Notes: generated by a model from the letters alone, not told the origin. Positions 22,964 through 35,324 are shown, numbered from the stretch's first letter. The stretch is 64,000 nt of DNA from Patellaria atrata CBS 101060 (GCA_010093705.1 MU006089.1:2715561-2779560), one strand, 5' to 3'. Translations and numbers: made by a program.

Positions 22964-25853
22964 TTACACCGTGCTGTACACCGGCGCTTTGACAAGTACA
23001 CTCTTCCCTCGGATCTGTATCGCGAGACCCGCCGCCATGCGAACACGTGGAGGTTGTTGGTCCTCCTTAGGTCCGTTAGAGCTTCCTGGGGGTTGCTGAC
23101 CCTGCGTGAGTGAGACTTGCGATCCTCCAGCACCAGCAGCTTGTTTCTGTTGCGTAGACGGAGGCCCAGTTTTCTTACTACCCATAAAGTTCCCAAACAT
23201 GCCACGACGACTTTTATCTTGGTCCTTTGAATTCGCAACATTTCCACCTGCGCTCACAGGAGTCTCACCACCTTCACGTTCCGAAGGCGATTCTTTTAGA
23301 TCGCTAGCAGTACTGACTAGGGAAGCTCTATCCGCATCGTCATGAGGGTTGGTTAATGGAGGAACCCCTGATTCTATGCTCATGACGTCCGGTAAAATAG
23401 GATGCCCTGGGGGAAAATACTCTATCAGCACATCTCTGCTTTCAAGAGGAAGGTTCACAGCAAGTTTGACCGCCAGCTCCACGATCATGGGTACTCCGGC
23501 ATCCAATTCGCGTGGCGGTGGTACTTGCAAATGCATCTGGAGAGAAGCCGTTAATTTCTCAATTAGAATTTCCACGAGTCGTTCACGATTAGCTGCAGCC
23601 TGTGGCGATCTTAGGCTTTCTTGCAAGCCTTCCAAGGTTGAAAGACGCCAACTGATAATCTTCGATGCAAGCGATTCCTCCTCTTCGCCAGATTGAAAAG
23701 GTGGCGCAAATTTTCGGATGTTTTGCTGGATTAACTTCAACTGCGTAGAAAGACCAACTTCAAGATCGGGATGGAAGTATTTGTCGAAAAGTTCGTCCAC
23801 AAGCCAAGAAGCGATATAAGAGCGACCAACGCAGGTCATTTCCTGTTTACCAACAGTAGTGGCATCTTTATTGACAGCTGGTTGAAGTAAAATTGGAATC
23901 GTTTTCCAATCCTTCCGGATCCCGAATGACAGATTTTGAATTAATCCATGCAGACGTAAAAATCTTTGAGCATATTCACTATCATCGAGTGAAGTACGCG
24001 ATGCCGCCAGACGAGAGTGAGCTATCGTGTTTTGCAAAGCATGTACTTGGCTCTCTTTTTCAAAGTAGTACTTCTTTACCTTTTGGTATTTCTCACCTAA
24101 GGTGCACGAATCAATAAATGAAATGGTTTCGAAATCCCAAGAAAAGAAATAAAAAAAAAATTACTTACGAAGTTCCTTGTAATCTTTTTGCATCTGCGTA
24201 TAAGCATTAGCATCTTCTTCAGTCATATCGCTAATGGAACGTGCGGGTGGAGGTGTCGCACGACCGGTATCCCCTTCCTGTTGGATTGATTGCTGATCCT
24301 GTCCTTGTTGACCCCGGTAAGGCTGACCTTGAGCTCCAGGAGGGACAACATTGGAATTGAATGTGGTTAATCCTGGAGTCTGCGATCCTTGGCCTTGCTG
24401 CATACCGGGAGGCACCTGCTGTTGACTTTGCCGCTGCTGCTGGCTTGGGGGCATGCTGGCCGTTTTGCCGTCGCCAAGTCTGCGTTGCGCTGCGGGCATA
24501 GAATTTCCCAATTGCTGTTGCGCACCTTGATTCGGATCGTTGTGTGGTTGAGATTGTCCTTGGGGATCGTACGCTTGGTAGCTCTCGGTCTGTGGTGAGG
24601 GAGGCACGAATTGCTGCTGCGAGGGAGGTCGGTTAATCTGCAAGTGTTGTTGATCCTGCAGGATCTGTTGTTGAACTGGTAGTCGGGTAGCTTGAGGATG
24701 TTGAAGCTCCGGATATTGCTGCTGAGCAGAAGGTGGCCGCGCTGACTGCGGGTGTTGAGAGTCCTTTTGCTGCTGGGACGGAGGACGGCCCTGCTGGATA
24801 TATTGATTCAGATCTTGCTGCTGTTGGTGCTGTTGTTGATAGGAATAATCAGTACGGTTATTAGCGTCACCCGGGTGTTGTGACTGTGGAAGGGTGGCAG
24901 TATTTGGGCTGACAGGTTGACCTTGAGGGATAAAAGCTTGGTAGTTGGCGTTTGATGGTGTCTGCAGCTGCTGTTGATGATATGCTATGTATTGGGGTGG
25001 TTGCTGGCCAATATGCTCTGGACTGTAATGGTCTGTAGTTGTTTGAGTATGGTGACTATGGTCTGTGTCCACCCTTGCTATAGTCGGTCGTTGGAATTGA
25101 CTTGGATGCGACTCTTGCTGGTAAGCTTGATGAGGAAAGTCCTTAGCAGGAACCACTGGGGGTTGTTGAGAGTTAGGGGAGTGGTCCTCTGGCCGTTGTA
25201 GGAACGGATCGACGTCTTCGTCCGCTTCGTTAGATGTTGTTAATGGCTGGGCAGAGCTTCGTCTTGCAGGCCACTGCTGTTGAGATTGCGGCTGATCCTG
25301 GTTGGGATATCTAGCGCCGTCTGTGACTTTCTTTCGTAGGGATACCGTACGTGCCAGTCCACTTGCGTTTGCGCTGCCTGTTCCCAGATTGCTAGAGCTC
25401 TCACGAGTCGAATGTGAATGGTGTCCTAGACCCAATCGACTTCTTATAGACCTCTTCTCATGTGTATGTTCCTGACCCTGCGGATTATAGGAGTATCGTT
25501 GGTCTGGAGGTCTTTCACTTGAGGGTGAGGTGATTTCAGCCGCGTTTACAGACGCTGCAACATTGATTGGGGGCCGGTCTAACGAAAGGTTCGTAGAATG
25601 TCTATGGCTTGTGGAACGTCCTATGGGACCTTGTGATTGATTCGAATACCTCTGCTGTTGTTCTTCAGCTTGTCTGTAACGCTGCTGTTGAAGTGCAGCC
25701 TCATGAGCTAAGTGGGTGTCAGCGAGGGGGTGGGACCGAGACGAAGGAGCTTCTTTCTATAACACAAGACGTACCCAACGCAGCGTTCTGATCAGTAGAA
25801 CTTCCCAATGAAGCCTGCGACCTATTGGACTTGGACCAGGGCAAAGATGGCAT
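22964..25853 (-). CDS. Large glutamine-rich protein with conserved C-terminal helical domain
   Basis: A conserved filamentous-fungal protein I cannot name. Three exons (25853-25775, 25707-24169 and 24096-22964) give 916 residues; the first intron shows CGCTGACACC before CACTTAG. The N-terminus MPSLPWSKSNRSQASLGSS is Ser-rich. Residues from about 60 to 520 are low-complexity Gln/Pro/Ser with many QQQ runs and a repeating RPPSQQQ pattern. A coiled coil (DANAYTQMQKDYKELREKYQ) leads into a C-terminal domain with SRTSLDDSEYAQRFLRL, IRKDWKTIPILLQPAVNKDA, VGKQEMTCVGRSYIASWLVD and ELFDKYFHPDLEVGLS, which looks well folded and conserved. The last 150 residues are disordered with basic GMFGNFMGSKK. A scaffold role, for example in signalling or phase separation, is inference. 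Confidence 0.85.
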
Positions 25854-28608
25854 CTCAGAGCAACAGGAAAGCCAGCAAAGGCTTCTTGAACTAGAGGAGA
25901 GGTTTCTGGTCTTGGTGGGGCTGAGAAACGATAAGTTCTAGGTATGGCGATCAAGCGGTCAATCAGGATTCTTGATTCTTTTCGGAACTGATGGTGCTCC
26001 TGGTTCTAGTTCTAAAAACAATTTCTAAATGAGATGGGCGCGTACATACGAACGAGGATATCAGAGATTGAAGCACAAAAATAATGCACGAAGGATGGGT
26101 TGAGGTTCAGTCAAGGAGGCGTAGGTAGAGCCCTACTTTGCAGTTTGCACTGCTTCTCCCCCAGGTTGCCGGCTCACGCTGATCTAGTTTTCAAAAGCTT
26201 CGATAATAATTTGCTCCTAACGCAGCCGCACGCATGTCAGCGGAGGTTCTCTTCCTAGTAGACGTCCGTCTACAGTACTACCTTACTAGCAAGCAGAATG
26301 GGGTGCAATAATGGGTGCAATGGGGGAGGGGAAGCTATAGGCGTGAAACCCCAGCAGGCCGTAACGAATTTCATGGTTGGTTAACAACGTGCTAATCTTT
26401 TTGCTGCAGGTAACTGTATGTACATTACAGCCGATGGTATATTAATAGGCGTGGCAGTGCTCTTAAAAGGCGACAGTAAAACCCACACACTTTCTACCAA
26501 AGTAGATAGGCTTCCACCGCTTCTCATCAGTTCTTTAACCCAGCCCTGTCGCAATGAGCCATTTCGGCTACTCGCGTCGCATCCTACATGGATAGAGACA
26601 AACCATCATATCTCAAACGGCAGAGAGTCGGGAGGTTGAAGAGATCTTCCCCTGACCGGGTATTACAGTACACCCTGAGGGATGGGATGAATACTGTACT
26701 GTACCATGTCGGCGTACCGACCTCCGATGATGCCCATGGTCTTGTAACAAGCAAAGTTTACAATAAAAATCTGGGGTTCATTTTATGAAATTTGAAGTTT
26801 ACAAGCCTGAGTTATACTATTTTTGGTCAAGTATCAGGCCCGTACTGTACCAAGCACGGTGGCACTAGCTTCCGCAGCTTCACAGTCTGAAATTCTACCT
26901 TACTGCTTCATGTTTCTGATCTCAAGCAAATGTGTTCAAGTTGATAGTCTAACACATGGCAAGTGGCATTTTGCAATCTTAACGCATGCAGATGGGTTGT
27001 ACTGTATGTACCGTACAATACAGTACGTTTGTACCTACCTATGCTCAATGCTCGGCTATAAGTCCACATTCAGCTCGCCGTGGAATTTCCTTTGAGCAGC
27101 TTGACATCAGTTACGCAACTCCATTACGGACCATATCAGACGAGGTAGAAAATGAGAGATCTTTCAGAGCATTCTAGTATGCTGCATACACAACACTTTG
27201 CCACCACATTCTTAAAACATCCCCTGGCCCAGTAGAACGAGGAATATACTACCGAATCAAGTGCGATGCGGGAGATGATATCTCAAACACTCATCCCACA
27301 TGTATAGGCCTTAGAAGTCATGCATATAGCTCTAAGAATTTAATCAATGATTGTAATTTTTCTTATCATAGGTTGCTGAGATATTTGCTAAGCAGGTATT
27401 CAGAGCTCTTACGGAAGTAGTCCACCGCGAACGCCACCGATCTCCCTCAGCTTTTCCGAAAGTCCTTTGTCTAGATATCGCGGCTCAAACCTCGTATGAT
27501 ATCTTCTCTCGAGGAAGCCTTGTCAAAAGTTTGGACGTTAACGAATTCTTCATCATGTCCTAATCACTGTATTGCAGTGATATGAGTCTTTCCCTCGTTG
27601 GATCAATTGAGTTTCCGTACTACGCAGTCGTACATAAACGGTAGACCTAGCCAATATATCAATCAATATTGGCCCAGGCTATGAGATTGCTGATACATCG
27701 GCGCGTATTGACACGTCATCAGGTGACAGCCAAAAAGGTAACGACAAGACGGAAATGGCTCTTGGCCGCTAACGATATTGATAGTGTGACACATCGTGTG
27801 TTGTCTTTACTGAAATGCAGATGGTTGCCTCTGTGAATGTGGTATATGTCTAGTCAACCACAAGGCGGCTATCTAGCATTTGATTCAAGTGGCAGGGTTT
27901 AAACACCTCTTTTTACAAGTCCTTATTGTTATCACCTACGAAAGACGCATGGGAACTAGCTTTCACACTGCTAAATTCGTGCTATGCGTACCATCCGGGT
28001 GTTATTGGGAGTTTGGCTGCATTTCTTCAGTCAACCGAACACCTGTTCTACCTTAGATATGAGACCTTGGCGAGGTACATTCACATGTCACTCATGGAGG
28101 TAGTGAGAAGGCTATGTCTCTTGTTCCGGAACGAATCCGCATTGCTCTCGTGCAGAGTATGATGGGTTTAATGGCAGATGCATTCTGGATACGGTATGTA
28201 AATGGTATATGCATAGCCCGTTTCGGACGAAATTCCTTGAACAATTCAACATACAGCAGATTCATGCGTCATCTGCTTTGAATTGCCGTTGTGCTATTCC
28301 TCTGAAGGTGTGTCGGGTGGTGAGTATTGAGGCTTCGACGTTCAAGGTGGCTATGCGTTACAAACTCCAAAGTACTAGAACCATCTTATGATGGTCCGTG
28401 CAGACATGACTCCTACCCAGCTTCGGTTACGATTTCGCATCTGTGACTCAAATGGATCATATGACTGATATCTGGCGTAGAATTTCTCACAACGGTTGCA
28501 CATATAAGTACTCTTCTCTTCAACCATAATGTAGGTCTCTTTTTCACTCCAAGCCTCGCAGACCTTCTGCGTTGGGCGTTATCTCACACCCTCAGCATCC
28601 CCTGAGCA
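25854..28608. other. Large intergenic region, no supported gene
   Basis: About 2.75 kb with only short frames of unlikely composition. Several TACAGTAC / GTACTGTAC palindromes occur near 26270, 26690, 26844 and 27000-27035. It may be promoter territory for both flanking genes or decayed repeat DNA. Confidence 0.4.
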
Positions 28609-28992
28609 ATGGGACAGCGCCATAACCGAAAACGAACCAGAAGTCGTCCTAGAAATCGCAATACTCGTTCTCGTACAGTCATCCACCCGTACGATTCTTA
28701 TTCTATACCAATTTCCCAAAAATCTCCTATATTTCCTTCGCATTTTTCACTCTACTCTTCGAACCGCCCAGTCAATCTCGGTTACGTGCAGCCCTCACCA
28801 TGGCAGGGAAACGGATTTTACCATCAGCACAATTCCCAGACAAAGGCTCGGGTTCGTCAAGGTGAAGAGGATGAAGAACAAACTCGCCTTCGGATCTTTG
28901 GGGGCGAAGCCGGCGATGAAGTAAGCCTCTGCGCACCGATGCTCCGCGTCGTGCTGTCTCTCTTTAACGACATCGACTACATTGACCCCTGA
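28609..28992 (+). CDS. Short Arg-rich protein of the MGQRHNRKRTRSR type
   Basis: Single exon, 127 residues. The N-terminus MGQRHNRKRTRSRPRNRNTR is strongly basic and resembles a nuclear-localisation or RNA-binding segment. The middle is Ser/Pro/Tyr-rich. The end is acidic and hydrophobic: RLRIFGGEAGDEVSLCAPML then LSLFNDIDYIDP. I recall multi-copy short proteins in Helotiales with the same MGQRHNRRRTRPRSR start and a FGGE.GD..SLC..ML...G.DY end. If that recollection is right, this is a lineage-specific family member. Function is unknown. Confidence 0.58.
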   Translation: MGQRHNRKRTRSRPRNRNTRSRTVIHPYDSYSIPISQKSPIFPSHFSLYSSNRPVNLGYVQPSPWQGNGFYHQHNSQTKARVRQGEEDEEQTRLRIFGGEAGDEVSLCAPMLRVVLSLFNDIDYIDP

Positions 28993-29915
28993 CCGTTCCC
29001 GCAATCTGTCTACTCCACATTAAGAACCATTTGGTTAGATGGATCAAGGCTTGTTTTTTAACACTCTCCCCTCCAAATGAAGAGATGAGCACAAATTTGT
29101 ACAAGTAGCAAGTAATCGAAGCCATGCTCATGATTACCTTGCTCTACAGACTCACTCAATTTCTTCGACAATGAGAAGACGATCCCGAATTAGACCTTCG
29201 CGATATGGCGTTTAGAGTGACGCGTTCACATTTCATACCGATGTGTCCTTCCGCTTTACGCAATCGATCCAATCTTCAAAATTTCGATTGCGTATGCCTT
29301 ATCAGTCAATTCGATCAACTATCTTTCTACATTCTATCTATTCCACACGGCATTCTCTCGAGCCTTACCCAACCAGAGGCATGGATACCACCAACTTGGG
29401 CTCGTAACAGATCGTTTTGTCAACCCAGTCATCGGCCGGTGGCTGCAGTCGGGGAAACGATTGGTCCTCAACAGTTGGCCATAGGACTCTGGGCTCTGCA
29501 TGGCGGAGGAACCAAAAGGGTAAAATTCGGTGCAGTTTCGAACGGCTTGATGCACACGACTTTCCCGAGGGTCGTTTGAGCGTCGCCGTTTGATTGATGA
29601 AGGAAGGAAAAGTCGTGGGAGATGGATGAAGCTCGGGAGATGTTAGGATCATTTTGTTTTTTTATTATCTGTTTTGCTTTGATATGCATTGATATGCGTC
29701 GAGCCTCGCTCCGCCTTAGCTTTAGTTGTTAGCGTTATAATGAATCTCTATTTCAGCTGAATAACAGGCTCATCTACCTTTGTGCATGCGACTACGTGAT
29801 GTTGAGAATGTGCAATTGCCTCCGACTCAAGTGAGTCTGTGGCACTGTATTAGAAAAGCGGGAGTTGAGGCGTATTTACAACAGTAGAACAAAGTGTATG
29901 AGCTTCATTGCATCA
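28993..29915. other. Intergenic, no supported gene
   Basis: A 124-codon plus frame at 29205-29579 overlaps minus frames of similar length and has no motif, so I left it out. Nothing else is seen. Confidence 0.4.
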
Positions 29916-30234
29916 TTATGCTTCCCCTCTAACCAAACTCCTTGCCATATCATCAACATATACCCCTTTCCACCAACGGTTTGCTTCGCAGATTATATCC
30001 CAAAAGGGCCTCTTCGGATACTGTAAACCGTCAGTCGAGGGTAAGTTACACGTAGGCCAGTAGAACTTGACATACACTAAATGTGACTGAAAGAAATCAC
30101 TCAACACCCCTTCTTTTCCCAGACGTGAAATTGTAATCATCGTCCAAATCCCGACGGGACTCCATGACCCAACCTGTGCAGAGATTGTGACGGATTGAGT
30201 GAAGCATGTTACGAATTTTGCTTGAGAAAGACAT
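29916..30234 (-). CDS. Possible small spliced gene (hypothetical)
   Basis: An ATG at 30232-30234 opens MSFSSKIRNMLHSIRHNLCT, continuing to GWVMESRRDLDDDYNFTSG. Downstream a strong acceptor (CGACTGACGGTTTACAG, with a CTGAC branch site) precedes a frame reading YPKRPFWDIICEANRWW then KGVYVDDMARSLVRGEA. A plausible donor lies near GGG|GTGTTGAG, but joining it gives a different downstream frame (SEEALLGYNLRSKPLVERGI). The exact splice is therefore undecided. The amino-acid composition of both parts looks coding. No family is recognised. Confidence 0.28.
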
Positions 30235-31018
30235 GATGTCGAATTGATACTGAGCTCTGATTGGTTGTAATAGTGCTGAGGAGGAGATCCTTTTGACTGA
30301 GAGTTGGGGCCTTCGAATAGGGATGCTGAGGAGTTGTGTTTGGATATCTATAGGAACTGAGACGTTCGTATCTTATATTCTGTAATGTCAGTATTGCAGA
30401 GGAATAAATTCCACGTTTATATCGAGAATTCTTTCATTCTGGTTGAATGCTTCGGTGAGGACTCGGACGTAATGTTGACTTGCAACTCTTCAAGCGTAGC
30501 GTCAGGGGTTAGACTGAGGAGTCCTACCTTACCTTACTGTGTACGGTAATTCTACTGGAACGTTCATCTGAGTCTGGTACGCTGCTCATATGCCATCATT
30601 GCAATACCGCTTTTCTGTTATGTATAGTGTTTGAGCTCTTTCCATCCAATATCATTCCTCCCGAAATGGTCATGAGGGTGATGTTCCTAAACAACCTAGG
30701 CGCCCAGGCAAGCTCTCCTGTGACAGGAAGTTCCCACTTCCCATCTGGTCATCTGCATACGTGATTGCTTGGAGACGTCCTGGGCTTCTATCGCAATATC
30801 CGTACCTCTCAGTACCGATAAAGTATGAAATCCATCTTTCTCCAACACTTCACTGTGAAGAAAAAATGATGTGACGGAACAATCTCCAGTTCACGTCATC
30901 TCAACCCCACCGCTGCCACCTGTACCCGACGCCAGCACGGATATCCCGCAGCGGAACAATCCCGCACATCTAACAACCATCCATCTCCACCAGTAGTCTT
31001 ACCTGTGGAACCCGAATC
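30235..31018. other. Intergenic, promoter region of ALO1
   Basis: No gene supported. Pyrimidine-rich sequence directly precedes the ALO1 start. Confidence 0.45.
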
Positions 31019-32734
31019 ATGGCCTCTCGACTTGAAGCAGAGCTCCATCTTGTTTCCCCAGAGATCCCATTCCGCGCATCGTCGAACTATGCTCATCACA
31101 CATGGGCGCGCACCTTCCACTCCTACCCTGAGCTCTACCTCCGTCCGCAGACCCTACTCGAGATTCAGAAGATAGTGACCCTAGCCAAACGATGTAGACG
31201 TCGCATCGTAGTCGTTGGATCCGGGCATTCACCGAGTGACCTGACCTGTACCTCATCATGGCTGGTAAACCTGGACGATTTCGCCGAAGTACTCGGCGCG
31301 GAGCCGGAGAAGAAGAGGATTACGGTTCAAGGCGGGATCAGACTCCGTGATCTGAACCTCGCGGCCAAAGAGTATGGGCTTACAATGAGAAATTTGGGCA
31401 GTATTGATGAGCAGAGCATTGTTGGAGCGATATCTACGGCTACGCATGGAAGTTCGTTAGAGCACGGATTGATGTCCCAGTCGGTTAAGAGCTTGCGGAT
31501 TGTACTCGCGAATGGTCAGGTCGTGTCCTGTTCGGAGTCGCAGAATACAGATCTATTCCGCGCGGCGCTGGTGAGTCTTGGTGCCTTGGGCATTATCGTC
31601 GAGGTCGAGTTTGAGTTGATTACACACACGAACATCGAATGGACACAGACACTATTCCCTCTGGATGATGTTTTGACAGACTGGGAAAGTACTCTTTGGA
31701 GATCTGCTGAATTTACTCGTGTTTGGTGGCTTCCATACATGAAGCGTGCGATTGTTTGGCGAGCAGTCAGGACTGACAAGCCACCACGTCCACCAATGTC
31801 CAACTGGTACGGTGGAAGCATCGGCTATCATACGTATCACATTCTCCTTTGGATGTCAAATTATGTACCTCGCATCCTTCCAGCCATTGAGTGGTTTGTG
31901 TTCGGAATGCAATATGGTTTCAAAGATTATACTTCCACAACTGGAGTTGAAGAAATGAGGACGGGACTACTCATGAATTGTCTCTACTCGCAATTCGTGA
32001 ATGAATGGGCTCTCCCACTCCACAAAGGACCAGAAACCATCACCCGATTATCCGCATGGCTAAACGGCGAGCCCGAGTCCAAACATCGAATTCCCTTTAG
32101 CGCCCGTGGACTATACGTCCATTGTCCCGTCGAAGTCCGCGTCTCCGACACCACCACAGCCCCCACCCGAGCATTCCTCGACAACACAGTAGAAGATGGA
32201 CCAACCCTGTATCTCAACGCGACTTTATACCGTCCCTACCTTCAAGACCCCCCCTGCAGAGAGCGCTACTACGAAGCATTCGAATGGCTCATGAAAGAGA
32301 TGGGTGCAAAACCCCATTGGGCCAAGAACTTCTCAACCGTGACGCAACCCGAGATCCACGCCATGTTCGGCACCAATCTGACCTCCTACCTTCGAGTCCG
32401 CAACGAAGTCGATCCCGACGGCCAGTTCGTCGGTCCTTGGCATCGGCGGTACATACTGCCCGCGGATTCGCTCGGTGGCCTTCCTATAGAGGAGAGGGAG
32501 GTCAATAGACGGCCGGCCAAGTCTGGCGGTGTGGTGTGGTATGGTGAACAGGCACCGAGGAAGCTGTCTCCCACCTCCAGCGGGAGCGAATTGAGCTTCG
32601 ATCTCATGGCTGGCGCGGAGGCTGAGAGTACGCTGCTGAATGAGAGCGATTATGAGTACTCACATGTCGAGCACTTGACTCATGGGAGTCATAATCTCAC
32701 TTACACCGGAACGGAGGTTTTCAATAAGATGTAG
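31019..32734 (+). CDS. ALO1: D-arabinono-1,4-lactone oxidase
   Basis: FAD enzyme of the mitochondrial outer membrane that oxidises D-arabinono-1,4-lactone in the last step of erythroascorbate synthesis. It is a single exon of 571 residues. The FAD-binding PCMH domain occupies about 30-210: VVVGSGHSPSDLT (His at about 70 is the expected covalent FAD attachment), SIVGAISTATHGSSLEHG and LGALGIIVEVEFEL. The C-terminal ALO domain includes HWAKNF and DPDGQFVGPWHRRYIL, the family's closing motif. About 60 further residues, Ser/Glu-rich, extend beyond that motif and are not typical of the core. The start MASRLEAELHLVS is normal. Confidence 0.94.
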   Translation: MASRLEAELHLVSPEIPFRASSNYAHHTWARTFHSYPELYLRPQTLLEIQKIVTLAKRCRRRIVVVGSGHSPSDLTCTSSWLVNLDDFAEVLGAEPEKKRITVQGGIRLRDLNLAAKEYGLTMRNLGSIDEQSIVGAISTATHGSSLEHGLMSQSVKSLRIVLANGQVVSCSESQNTDLFRAALVSLGALGIIVEVEFELITHTNIEWTQTLFPLDDVLTDWESTLWRSAEFTRVWWLPYMKRAIVWRAVRTDKPPRPPMSNWYGGSIGYHTYHILLWMSNYVPRILPAIEWFVFGMQYGFKDYTSTTGVEEMRTGLLMNCLYSQFVNEWALPLHKGPETITRLSAWLNGEPESKHRIPFSARGLYVHCPVEVRVSDTTTAPTRAFLDNTVEDGPTLYLNATLYRPYLQDPPCRERYYEAFEWLMKEMGAKPHWAKNFSTVTQPEIHAMFGTNLTSYLRVRNEVDPDGQFVGPWHRRYILPADSLGGLPIEEREVNRRPAKSGGVVWYGEQAPRKLSPTSSGSELSFDLMAGAEAESTLLNESDYEYSHVEHLTHGSHNLTYTGTEVFNKM

Positions 32735-33438
32735 AGAGGTATGTGAGCCTGAGCAGTCAAACTTTCAGACGCTTTTGGGTTACTATCTCGAAGAAGGACG
32801 GTAAGGGTTCGTCTGGATGGTAGATAGAAACCAATATGAAATGTTTTTCAGACGCTGCTCCCTCAACTGTTGAGTTCTAAACGCCTTTCTTGAGATTTCG
32901 TCCGTTCAGTAGTATTTTCCATGACAACTGTACAACTTGTTCGAAACTTGATTTCAACCATACGAGAGCTATCTATATCAATCCATTTCATGTAAGGGAA
33001 CGTATTCGTAGAGTATACGCGTCTACGCAATCTACGTTCTTCGTACTGACGTCTTACCTTATGGGGTACAGACCGGGGTCATTCTATCTACCCATCTCTC
33101 GAGTCTCGTAGGTCTCATTTATTCCTTCCGTACACAACACTCTCTAGGCGCATTCTGCTCCTTCAGTAAGGTACAGGTGCTGCCTGAGCGAGCACTCGTC
33201 TCCATTGGTCTGAATACCGCGGTAGCTGCTCCCCACCTTCCCTTGTTCTGGGATCGTTAATCATCAATCCATCGAGGGGGCTCGCATTTGCGCGGTTAGG
33301 ACGACTCTCATCGGATGTCTAGACGTTCGAAGTGTATGTTTTCCCCATGCTCCGGAGCGCTCCTGCGGCTACAGTCATCTCGTACCGTATAGTATTAGTT
33401 ATTTAGCCTTACTCTACCGTAGACGATGCGCTCAAGCC
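32735..33438. other. Intergenic between convergent genes
   Basis: 3' flanks of ALO1 and dus1; no gene supported. Confidence 0.5.
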
Positions 33439-35324
33439 TCATCCACAAACCACACCCTCTCTCGGGATTTCAACCGCGTCCTCTCCAGGATCCTTCTCCC
33501 TGTTGATCTTTTCCTCCATTATCTTCCCTCCCGGTTCCAGCCCCGCATCCCTCGTCTCTGCATCCGCTTTCTCCAACTTCGCCTTTTCCTTCCTACTCAA
33601 AGTTAGGCTCCCCTTCTCCAGCGCCTCTTTCGGCAGAGGACGGATGTACGGCTGACAGATGAAGTACGGTCTCTTACACCGCTCCACCGCTGCAGCGGAA
33701 GACTCTGAAGCATCATCGATCTCAGTCGAGGTTGAAGTTACAAGCTCGGTAGACCCATGACTCTTAACGTCGGTTTCAGCTTTTGCGGTCCCGTCTGCGT
33801 GCTCGCGCTCATATTCCAGAAGCCCCACTTTCACAGCTTCCTCGACCATACTTAACACGTTCTCGAATGCTTCGATATCGCCGCCTTTAGAGCGGGCTAG
33901 TGCATCACGGACGTCTGTGTGTTTGGACACGAGCGAGCGCAGGAGGTGGAAGAGGTGACCTTGCATTGCAGCGAGGTTGGGAGATGTGGTTTTCTGCTGT
34001 TGCTTTTGGCCTTTGCCAGTCTTCTTGTCTTTTGGATTTTGTATGTTTTGTTCGTGGCGCTCTTTGCGCTTTTTGCGGGGTGGGCCTTCTTCCTTAGGTG
34101 TGGGGCCTCCCTGATAGGATTCTGGTATCGATGCGCTTCCATTTACGTGATTCTCGATGATTTCTTCGAGGATTTGGGGTGATTGGGCCTGCAGTTGCTC
34201 TCTTACAAGGTCCGATGGGAGAAACAAGGGCTTTCGCTGCGGAGGGTCCTTATCTAGAACATATTTATATATTATGTCCATATATCTCCTCATAACGGCG
34301 TCCATCCTGTATCCACCTTTACCATCTCTTCCACGCCAGTACTCTCGGCCACATTGCTCTGGCAAAGGTGGAGCTGCGAAAATAGAAGGATCGTAGAGGT
34401 TCCCTTCCGCACTCATGACCCCATCCGCACCTGTCTCTTCCAAGCATCGACCAATGTCTTCGTGCTGGAGTATGTTTCCATTTGCGAATATTACTGTTTC
34501 AGGAGGTAGGTTCTCGCGTAAATATCTTATCACGCTCCAATCCGCCAAACCGGTCGCATGGCCTTTCTGTTCCCGCTGCCGTCCATGCACTGTAAGAATA
34601 CTTGCTCCCGCCGATAATATCTTTTGCGCGTATTCTAATGTCTTTTCCTTTGTCTCTAATATGCGCATTTTTGCGGTAACAGGAATAGTAAGTTCGGTAT
34701 GTAACCGGTTGATTAATCGGTAAATGAGATCCTGATCTTCTTGGAGGAACGCGCCATAATGTCCTCGTTTCGCTATTCCCTGGGGACAACCTAGATTCAA
34801 ATCTACAGCATCACAATATGGCTCAACACGTCGCGCAGCGTTTAGGAGATCATCCGGGTTATTTGAACAGAACTGTACGAACAAGGGCCGGTCAAACGCA
34901 GGATTCCCATCCAGATATCTTTCCACGGTTTCACTCTTTAATTGTTCATTTGTATCTGAACCTGTTGGGGGAGGGTTCCGGTTTGCCTGGAAGTGTGATT
35001 CTCGATACTTGGTGACATCCGCAAAGAGTTTGGAGTGGAACATCGGTGTATATGCTAAAAAATTCTTGCCCTGCTCAGGGCTCATGAAGGAGCGCGTTAG
35101 TATACGCCATGCCTACGTAGAGAGTTAGTGAGAAACCAGATTGCGCTGGGAAGACCACATACGAACTCAGACTGGTCTACCATTGGCGCAAGCACAAGCT
35201 TTGGACTTCCCAAGCTCTCGTAGAAGGCACGGCCATGGAGTTTGGACGGGCGCTTCATCTGAGGGTCTGGTAAAGAAGTATGGCCATTTTGCAAGTGATC
35301 TGTAATGACAGCTTCTGAGTTCAT
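33439..35324 (-). CDS. dus1: tRNA-dihydrouridine(16/17) synthase Dus1
   Basis: Flavoenzyme reducing uridines 16/17 in the tRNA D-loop. Two exons (35324-35163 and 35112-33439, 50-bp intron) give 611 residues. The TIM barrel starts at LVLAPMVDQSEFAWRILTRS, an FMN-binding segment interrupted by the intron. VDLNLGCPQGIAKRGHYGAF carries the catalytic cysteine at about 163, and ASILTVHGRQREQKGHATG is the phosphate and tRNA-binding region. After about residue 330 a lysine-rich low-complexity stretch (GPPRKKRKERHEQN) precedes a second helical segment and a charged tail ending about residue 611. The core is as in yeast Dus1, and the long C-terminal extension is common in filamentous fungi. The ATG at 35324 is the first ATG in the frame. 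Confidence 0.93.

Noticed and set aside
29205-29579. 124-codon plus frame
   Set aside because: Overlaps two minus frames of similar length, has no motif, no sensible splice context and odd composition.
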